From Candidatus Thioglobus sp. (GTDB taxonomy: Bacteria; Pseudomonadota; Gammaproteobacteria; PS1; Thioglobaceae), in assembly GCA_003978285.1 (NCBI GenBank), contig QOAB01000137.1:1-11915 (forward strand): a stretch of DNA of 11,915 nt. The letters run 5' to 3'. A program made the position numbers and the translations under genes. The notes beneath the pieces are model-generated. The model made no database searches, was not told the origin of the DNA, and saw nothing but the letters and a program-made list of their open reading frames with translations. Shown piece after piece: positions 7,159-11,915 of the stretch. The stretch's first letter is position 1. Each line of letters begins with the position of its first letter.

Positions 7159-8095
7159 ATAAGGCATCAACAAATTCATTAGCATTAAACGGCTTAAGAT
7201 CATCAATGCCTTCGCCGACACCAATATAACGAATCGGCAAATTTAACTCATCAGAGATGGCAAACAACACACCGCCCTTAGCAGTGCCATCAAGCTTGGT
7301 GATACTGATACCACTGAGCTTGATAGCTTTGTTAAATTCGATTGCTTGATTAACTGCATTTTGCCCAGAGCCACCATCAATTACCAGCATGGTTTCATGC
7401 GGTGCATTTTCATTGTGCTTTTTCAAAACACGCTTGATTTTCTCTAATTCTTGCATCAGATTGCCTTGCGTGTGCAATCTTCCAGCAGTATCAGCAATCA
7501 AAATATCAATATTTTTGGCTTTGGCTGACTCATAAGCATCATAAATTACCGAGGCAGCATCAGCGCCTGTGGCTTGGGCAACAACCGGTATTTTGTTGCG
7601 CTCACCCCAAACCTTGAGTTGCTCGACTGCTGCTGCACGAAAGGTATCGCCTGCTGCAAGCATCACAGATTTTCCTTGATTTTGGAATGACTTGGCCAAC
7701 TTACCAATGGTGGTGGTTTTTCCTGCGCCGTTAATACCTACTACTAAAATCACAAATGTTTCTTTAATGTCAGTATCTAGTTGATTGTCTTCAATCAGTA
7801 GTTTGGATAATTCATCTTTTAAAAATTGATACAAATTGTTTGAGTCTTTCAGTATTTTTCGTGAGGCATTTTTGCGTACACTTTCTAGCACCTTGTCGGT
7901 GGTATTAATGCCAATATCAGCAGTAATGAGCAAAGTTTCTAACTCATCGAGCAGGCCATCATTAATTTCTTTTTTGCCTAATAACAACGCAGACAAGCCA
8001 GACCCAAGTTTTTGTCTTGATTTGACTAAGCGCTCTTTCAGTGAAACAGACTTTTCTTTTGTTTGAGATTTATCTTTTTTTAAAAAATTAAACAA
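7148..8095 (-). CDS. ftsY: signal recognition particle receptor FtsY
   Basis: SRP-type GTPase that receives ribosome-nascent chain complexes from Ffh at the inner membrane. It is 315 aa, with a short basic N-terminus (NFLKKDKSQ) leading into the N domain (about 15-105) and then the G domain. G motifs: GINGAGKTTT 120-129, DTFRAAA 150-156, DTAGR 202-206, TKLDGTAKGG 266-275 and GVGE 292-295. The stretch DGGSGQNA (240-247) differs from the common DATTGQNA. The long acidic A domain of E. coli FtsY (497 aa) is missing. The start must be the TTG at 8095-8093 or a later non-ATG codon: upstream there is an in-frame TAG after three codons, and the first internal Met is residue 145. ftsE and ftsX, its usual downstream partners, are not here. 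Confidence 0.96.
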   Translation of the reverse strand: MFNFLKKDKSQTKEKSVSLKERLVKSRQKLGSGLSALLLGKKEINDGLLDELETLLITADIGINTTDKVLESVRKNASRKILKDSNNLYQFLKDELSKLLIEDNQLDTDIKETFVILVVGINGAGKTTTIGKLAKSFQNQGKSVMLAAGDTFRAAAVEQLKVWGERNKIPVVAQATGADAASVIYDAYESAKAKNIDILIADTAGRLHTQGNLMQELEKIKRVLKKHNENAPHETMLVIDGGSGQNAVNQAIEFNKAIKLSGISITKLDGTAKGGVLFAISDELNLPIRYIGVGEGIDDLKPFNANEFVDALFSE

Positions 8096-8105
8096 GGCTT
8101 GTGGC

Positions 8106-8111
8106 TATAAT
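8106..8111 (+). promoter_or_regulatory. -10 box for the M16 peptidase genes, very close to the ATG
   Basis: A perfect TATAAT lies in the 25-bp gap between ftsY and the first M16 gene, ending 9 nt before the ATG at 8121. Transcription would start near 8118, leaving an untranslated leader of only a few bases. No good -35 box is seen at 16-18 bp upstream, where the DNA is an A-run. No Shine-Dalgarno precedes the ATG, which agrees with a leaderless or nearly leaderless message. The chance of a TATAAT arising by composition in AT-rich DNA is not negligible. Confidence 0.45.
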
Positions 8112-8120
8112 GATTGAAAT

Positions 8121-9449
8121 ATGAAAGCGTTAATTTTACTATTCTTTGGTTTGTTTCATTCTTTATTTGCATTGGCAAATAATCACTTATCTAATCAAGG
8201 CATTACTCAGGCTACTCTAGGCAATGGGTTAAAGATTGTGGTCAAGGTGGATCAACGCGCACCGGTGTTTATCTCTCAGCTTTGGTATAAAGTCGGTGCT
8301 AGTGATGAATCACGCCCTACAACAGGTGTTTCTCATATGTTAGAACACATGATGTTTAAAGGTACGCGTACTTACAAATCGGGTGAATTTTCAAAAATTA
8401 TTGCCAGAAATGGCGGCGATGAAAATGCCTTTACCTCAAAAGACTTTACCGCTTATTATCAAAAAATGCACAAATCTAAGCTTGAGTTAGCTATCAAGAT
8501 GGAAGCAGATCGTATGCGCAATCTAACTTTTTCTAATCGTGAACTCACTAAAGAACGACAAGTGGTGATTGAAGAGCGACGCATGCGTGTAGAAGACAAG
8601 CCTAATTCAAAAGTTTATGAAAACCTACGTTTGATCTCGTTTGACGAAAAAGGCGCGTATCACTCACCGGTGATTGGTTTTCAACAAGACATAGAAACCT
8701 ATAGCTTAAATGACCTTAGAGTTTGGTATGAGAAATATTACGCTCCTAATAATGCCACACTGGTTGTTGTGGGTGATGTGAATCCTGTCGAGGTTGTTGC
8801 TTTGGCCAAACAATATTTTGGCGATTATGCCTTTAATCCAAACATCAAGCCGTCAGACCGAACAGCGACCACACTGAAGGGGAACTCTAAAGTATTAAAA
8901 CTTAAAGCCGAGTTGCCGTTTTACGTGTTGTCGTTCCCTGCACCGAGTTTAAAAACTGCCACAGATAAAAGCACCCCTTACAAGCTCGAAATGCTGGCGT
9001 ATGTTCTGGATAATGGCTTATCTAAGTCGCTCATTAGAAATCAACAAATCGCCTCAAGTGTCGGCGTAGGATATCGTTTGTATGATAAGTATGACACTTT
9101 ATTTACGCTTAGCTTTATTCCGGCTAATGGTGTGAGTAATGACACGGTGCTCAAAGCCATTAAAACCCAAGTGGCTGAGTTAATCAATAACCCTGATTTT
9201 ATTCAAGGGGAGTTGTCTCGTACTAAGGCACAGCTCGAGGCTGATTTTATCTTTGAGCAAGATCAAATATCCACCCAATCGTACTATTTAGGTATGCTTT
9301 CAACAGTGGGTTTAGGTATTGATAAAATGTTTACTTATGTGGACAACATGAACAGCATTAGTGCAACTGAAGTTTCAGCAATTGCCAAACACTATCTTAA
9401 TTTTGATGATGCCAATTTAGTTGAGCTAATCCCACAGGGGGTGAAATGA
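8121..9449 (+). CDS. M16 family zinc metallopeptidase, catalytic subunit, exported
   Basis: 442 aa. Residues 1-19 are a signal peptide (MKALILLFFG..., Ala-Leu-Ala before the cut), so the enzyme is periplasmic. The inverted zinc motif HxxEH is H72-M-L-E75-H76 in GVSHMLEHMMFKGT, and the third zinc ligand is expected in VVIEERRMRVEDKP (E151 or E152), at the family distance. Two M16 half-domains follow the pattern of pitrilysin-type half enzymes (about 440 aa), which need a partner. That partner is the next gene, overlapping by ATGA. The C-terminal half has SLIRNQQIASSVGVGY rather than the full Arg/Tyr substrate motif of the partner. The start is fixed by the signal peptide; the next Met is residue 73. 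In Pseudomonas an M16 pair also sits next to ftsY. Confidence 0.93.
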   Translation: MKALILLFFGLFHSLFALANNHLSNQGITQATLGNGLKIVVKVDQRAPVFISQLWYKVGASDESRPTTGVSHMLEHMMFKGTRTYKSGEFSKIIARNGGDENAFTSKDFTAYYQKMHKSKLELAIKMEADRMRNLTFSNRELTKERQVVIEERRMRVEDKPNSKVYENLRLISFDEKGAYHSPVIGFQQDIETYSLNDLRVWYEKYYAPNNATLVVVGDVNPVEVVALAKQYFGDYAFNPNIKPSDRTATTLKGNSKVLKLKAELPFYVLSFPAPSLKTATDKSTPYKLEMLAYVLDNGLSKSLIRNQQIASSVGVGYRLYDKYDTLFTLSFIPANGVSNDTVLKAIKTQVAELINNPDFIQGELSRTKAQLEADFIFEQDQISTQSYYLGMLSTVGLGIDKMFTYVDNMNSISATEVSAIAKHYLNFDDANLVELIPQGVK

Positions 9450-10735
9450 GAATTTTAGTTTTATTGCTATTATTTGCAAGTTCTGCTCAAGCCAAGCTTG
9501 ATATTCAACACTGGACAACCCCTGAAGGTGCTAAAGTATTTTTTGCACAAACCAAAGGTTTGCCGATACTCGATATTGCACTTAATTTTGATGCCGCAGC
9601 CTCTAGAGATGGTGATCAATTTGGTTTGGCATCGCTTACCAGTACGCTACTCGGTACAGCGACTAAATATCACAATGAAGAGCAAATCATCAATGCGTTT
9701 GAAGCAGTCGGTGCACAGTTCTCGACCAGTTCACTTAAAGATATGTCGATTGTGTCATTGCGTACATTAACGCGACAACCGATTTTAAAGAAATCTCTTA
9801 ATACTTTTACCGAGGTAATTACCCAGCCAAGTTTTAAACAAAAATATCTCACGCGTGAAAAACGCCAAACTTTACGATCCATTGAGGCTGGCAAACAATC
9901 ACCTGCCAATATTGCATCGCTTGCTTTTGATAAAGCAGTATTTGTCGACCATCCTTATGCACATCCTAAAATTGGCACACAAAAAAGCATTAACCAAATT
10001 TCATTGCAAGATCTAGAGCAGTATTATCAACAGTTTTATGTGGCTAAAAATCTCACCATTGCTTTGGTGGGTGATATTAGTAAAGTCAAGGCCAAGCAAA
10101 TTGCACGACAGATCTCTCATGGACTAAATATTGGACAAAAAGCCAAAGCCAATTCAATCGTGCTACCACTCGAGCAACCACAAACCATTCATATCGAATT
10201 TCCATCAAAACAAACGCACTTACTCATCGGTCAAGCCGGTATTAATCGTTCGCATCCTGATTATTATCCTTTGTACTTAGGTAATCATATTTTTGGCGGT
10301 AGCGGACTTACTTCAATCCTCAGCGATGAAATTCGTGAGAAAAAAGGCTTGGCTTATTCGGCTTATAGTTATTTCACCAAAATGCAATCGAATGGTTTTT
10401 TTATGATGCGCATGCAAACCAAAAATGATCAAACTAATGAAGCCAAAAATATTGCCATTGAGACGCTCAAAAATTTTAGAAATAATACGATTGACGCCCA
10501 AAAACTGCAAGATGGCAAGGACAATATCATCGGTGGCTTCGCTCTAGAGACCGCAAGCAACGCCAATATCCTCACTTATCTATCCATTATTGGCTTTTAC
10601 GACCTGCCACTGGATTATTTAAGAAGTTTTACCGACAAAATCAAAGATATTAGTGCCGAAGACATCCAAAAATCCTATGAAAGACTGATTGATATGGACA
10701 AACTTATTGTTTTGAGTGTTGGTGCAAAAAAGTAG
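9446..10735 (+). CDS. M16 family peptidase-like protein, non-catalytic partner, exported
   Basis: 429 aa with a signal peptide at 1-16 (leucine-rich core, Ala-Gln-Ala before the cut). It has the M16 fold, but the zinc motif is gone: where HxxEH should stand it reads GLASLTSTLLGT (60-71), so His/Glu/His have become S63, S66 and T67. The C-terminal half keeps the substrate-binding pair R297 and Y304 in EIREKKGLAYSAYSYF. This complements the preceding gene, which has the zinc site, as in the known heterodimeric M16B peptidases. A strong Shine-Dalgarno, AGGGGGTG (9436-9443), lies within the end of the first gene just before the ATG, and the two genes overlap by ATGA, so equal production of the two subunits is likely. 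Confidence 0.93.
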   Translation: MRILVLLLLFASSAQAKLDIQHWTTPEGAKVFFAQTKGLPILDIALNFDAAASRDGDQFGLASLTSTLLGTATKYHNEEQIINAFEAVGAQFSTSSLKDMSIVSLRTLTRQPILKKSLNTFTEVITQPSFKQKYLTREKRQTLRSIEAGKQSPANIASLAFDKAVFVDHPYAHPKIGTQKSINQISLQDLEQYYQQFYVAKNLTIALVGDISKVKAKQIARQISHGLNIGQKAKANSIVLPLEQPQTIHIEFPSKQTHLLIGQAGINRSHPDYYPLYLGNHIFGGSGLTSILSDEIREKKGLAYSAYSYFTKMQSNGFFMMRMQTKNDQTNEAKNIAIETLKNFRNNTIDAQKLQDGKDNIIGGFALETASNANILTYLSIIGFYDLPLDYLRSFTDKIKDISAEDIQKSYERLIDMDKLIVLSVGAKK

Positions 10736-10811
10736 TAAAAATAAGCCATTTCTATTATTTTCTAAATTTTAGTTAGACCTCAAGACAAGGGTGTATTTCT
10801 GATTTAGACAC

Positions 10812-10817
10812 TATAAT
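10812..10817 (+). promoter_or_regulatory. candidate -10 box upstream of the small barrel protein gene
   Basis: TATAAT in the 121-bp gap after the M16 pair, 39 bp before the next ATG, a normal leader length. No recognisable -35 box lies 16-18 bp upstream and there is no TGn extension. The gap holds no clear GC-rich terminator for the M16 genes. Confidence 0.4.
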
Positions 10818-10856
10818 AAGCCATAATAAATTATTAAATTACTATGGAGTTGTATT

Positions 10857-11270
10857 ATGTTTGCCCCGATTGAAGTGCCCTTTGGATGTAAGATGTTGTT
10901 TAATGTTGTTGATCTTAAAGATGAATACACCATTGAAGATGTTGAGTTGTTACTTGGCGAGATGTGTAATATTGTTAAGAATAATTATGGCGATGATAAT
11001 GGTGGCTTTATTGGTGGCCAAGTTTTTAAAAATGATGGCTTTATTTCAGCAGAGGGTTCGGTTCAAGATCCGAGCAAAGCTGATAACAAACGAGTAGATC
11101 AAAAAACCGGTGATTTGGTTATTGTTACCTATTGGCAGTCGTTTGAACAACATGAAGCCTCTCATGCCGATCAATTGTTTAATGATAAATTTTCTCAATT
11201 AGCACAGTACTGTGATAACACTTATGAGGTTGGATATAGTATGTTGTGGCAGGGCACACCAGAGCATTAG
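10857..11270 (+). CDS. small soluble protein, possibly dimeric alpha+beta barrel (ABM-like)
   Basis: 137 aa, no signal peptide or membrane helix. I do not recognise a named family with certainty. The order of elements fits a ferredoxin-like dimeric alpha+beta barrel: strand CKMLFNVVDL (11-20), helix at about 26-43, strands near 51-57 and 86-92 (DLVIVTYW), a helix rich in Gln/His/Ala at 95-117, and a last strand YEVGYSMLW (123-131). Antibiotic-biosynthesis-monooxygenase-like proteins have this pattern, and the TYWQSFEQHEASH stretch resembles their xxWxSxEAxxAH motif. A heme- or flavin-free oxygenase or stress role is only a guess. Its own promoter candidate and a good Shine-Dalgarno (GGAG at 10846-10849, seven bases before ATG) suggest a monocistronic gene. 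Confidence 0.8.
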   Translation: MFAPIEVPFGCKMLFNVVDLKDEYTIEDVELLLGEMCNIVKNNYGDDNGGFIGGQVFKNDGFISAEGSVQDPSKADNKRVDQKTGDLVIVTYWQSFEQHEASHADQLFNDKFSQLAQYCDNTYEVGYSMLWQGTPEH

Positions 11271-11341
11271 TAAAAGACTTTGATTTGGTTAAAAGTAAAA
11301 AAATCAGTTATTCTGAAAATTCCCGAAATTTTAAAATTAGA

Positions 11342-11350
11342 TGGTATATT
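11342..11350 (+). promoter_or_regulatory. candidate extended -10 promoter for the right-end gene
   Basis: TGGTATATT, an extended -10 (TGn plus TATATT), 55 bp before the ATG at 11406, which has a good Shine-Dalgarno. No -35 box is seen. Just upstream, an AT-only inverted repeat AAAATT / AATTTT around CCCGA (11316-11332) could be an operator or chance. Confidence 0.35.
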
Positions 11351-11405
11351 TGCACAAGCTATCAAGGGATGGTGAATTATATCAATAAAATCAAGGGGAG
11401 AAAGT

Positions 11406-11494
11406 ATGAATAAATTAAACAAAAAGCAAAAATTGCTGGATTGAAAGATCAAGGTGTGACTTTTTATGTCAAAAAAAAACATTTAATACAAGAT
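11406..11494 (+). other. frame-broken 5' extension before the gamma-glutamylcyclotransferase-like gene
   Basis: An ATG at 11406 has a strong ribosome site (AAGGGGAG just upstream) but reads only 12 codons to TGA at 11442-11444. The next gene's frame is open from 11414, has no ATG until 11495, and looks coding throughout (Ile-Ala-Gly-Leu-Lys-Asp-Gln-Gly...). A one-base backward shift at AAA-AAG (11421-11426) joins the two into one protein with a basic 30-residue N-terminal extension. This is either a real frameshift mutation, a sequencing error in an A-run, a programmed or slippage event, or a short leader peptide with independent internal initiation. A run of nine A at 11471-11479 is a second place where length can vary. 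Confidence 0.5.
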
Positions 11495-11845
11495 ATGGAG
11501 CAACTTTTTTCTTACGGCACTTTGCAAAATGTAGAAGTGCAATTAGAGACATTTGGTCGAGAATTAACTGGTTCTAAAGATCATCTGCTAGGTTATCAGC
11601 TTGAAATGGTTGAGATTAAAGATCAGGGCGTAGTGGAGCTTAGTGGTGAAACACACCATCCTATTGCGATAGCAACTTGTAATCACACTGACGAAATACC
11701 AGGCATGGTGTTTGAAATTACAACTGAAGAATTAGCCCAATCAGACAAATATGAAGTTGATGACTATCAACGAGTGATGGGGAAATTTAAATCCGGCGCA
11801 CAGGCCTGGGTGTATGTAAGTGCTAGCGATAATGCCAGCACCTAA
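11495..11845 (+). CDS. gamma-glutamylcyclotransferase-like (AIG2 family) protein
   Basis: 116 aa from the ATG at 11495. It has the family start MEQLFSYGTLQ, whose YGTLQ forms the substrate-binding loop, GMVFEIT at 70-76, and DKYEVDDYQRV (84-94), whose Glu is at the place of the catalytic acid. AIG2-fold proteins cyclise gamma-glutamyl groups to 5-oxoproline, but the small bacterial members often have unknown substrates. Length and start match family members that begin directly with this motif. However, no Shine-Dalgarno precedes 11495, while a very good one precedes the frame-broken ATG at 11406. The same frame is open back to 11414, with a TTG at 11441 as another possible start. The gene ends 9 bp from a convergent gene. 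Confidence 0.82.
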   Translation: MEQLFSYGTLQNVEVQLETFGRELTGSKDHLLGYQLEMVEIKDQGVVELSGETHHPIAIATCNHTDEIPGMVFEITTEELAQSDKYEVDDYQRVMGKFKSGAQAWVYVSASDNAST

Positions 11846-11854
11846 ACGACTTAA

Positions 11855-11915
11855 TTAGTCTTGGATATTTTTACCAATATTAATTAAGAAAGAAGCGAAT
11901 GGACCCATGTTATTC
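11855..11915 (-). CDS. C-terminal end of an unidentified gene
   Basis: The minus strand is open from the right edge to a TAA at 11857-11855, giving 19 residues that end in GPFASFLINIGKNIQD. Its position, convergent with and 9 bp from the preceding gene, fits the tight packing of the window. Too short to identify; it could also be chance. Confidence 0.4.
   Translation of the reverse strand, partial: NNMGPFASFLINIGKNIQD

Noticed and set aside
8074..8089. Slippery T-TTT-TTA and A-AAA-AAA runs near the start of ftsY as a programmed frameshift
   Set aside because: The conserved FtsY frame continues without a break, and no useful alternative frame follows; explained by AT-rich Phe/Leu/Lys codons.
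10738..10761. Inverted repeat AAAATAA / TTATTTT after the second M16 gene as a terminator
   Set aside because: The stem is A/T only with a 10-base loop and no proper U-run; expected by chance in such AT-rich DNA.
10741..10824. Direct repeat ATAAGCCAT (10741-10749 and 10816-10824)
   Set aside because: Only nine bases, two copies, no further symmetry; not enough to call an operator.
1..11915. CRISPR arrays, tRNA/rRNA genes, insertion sequences, toxin-antitoxin or defence modules
   Set aside because: I looked on both strands and found no repeat-spacer pattern, RNA-gene structure, transposase or defence gene; nearly all DNA is accounted for by the genes listed.

Overview
The window is a dense, AT-rich stretch of bacterial chromosome made of housekeeping genes. 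There are no mobile elements, RNA genes or CRISPR arrays. The protein sequences look gammaproteobacterial: ClpB can be aligned to the E. coli numbering without a gap as far as it is visible, and TrmL, Fmt, ArgH, HemC and FtsY are all of proteobacterial type. Low GC, short proteins, an FtsY without its acidic N-terminal domain, many overlapping genes and almost no intergenic DNA suggest a streamlined lineage. Members of the SUP05/Thioglobus type and their clam and mussel symbionts have this look, but that placement is inference from style and not from a marker gene.

Layout from left to right. The 5' part of clpB (minus strand, running off the left edge) is divergent from trmL (plus) across an 81-bp gap that carries a good heat-shock (sigma-32) promoter for clpB. 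On the minus strand follows a coupled block: secreted thioredoxin-like gene, argH, fmt, joined by 4-nt and 1-nt overlaps; fmt runs 25 nt into the 3' end of trmL. Divergent from the thioredoxin-like gene, with only 22 bp between the start codons, is a plus-strand block of hemC, a pterin-4a-carbinolamine dehydratase gene, an unrecognised two-helix membrane protein gene and a quinone-oxidoreductase-like gene. That last gene overlaps the 3' end of ftsY (minus) by 11 nt. FtsY, with a forced TTG start, is divergent from two M16 peptidase genes (plus, ATGA overlap). The right end holds a small alpha+beta-barrel-like protein, a gamma-glutamylcyclotransferase-like protein with a frame disturbance at its 5' end, and the last 19 codons of an unidentified minus-strand gene.

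How the genes work together: most are independent housekeeping functions (protein disaggregation, tRNA modification, initiator-tRNA formylation, arginine and tetrapyrrole synthesis, membrane-protein targeting). The clearest functional pair is the two M16 proteins, where one keeps the zinc site and the other has lost it but keeps the Arg/Tyr pair. I see no convincing undescribed multi-gene system. The points most worth a second look are the strong internal ribosome binding site in clpB, the frame break before the gamma-glutamylcyclotransferase-like gene, and the very tight divergent gene starts, one of which may give near-leaderless mRNA.
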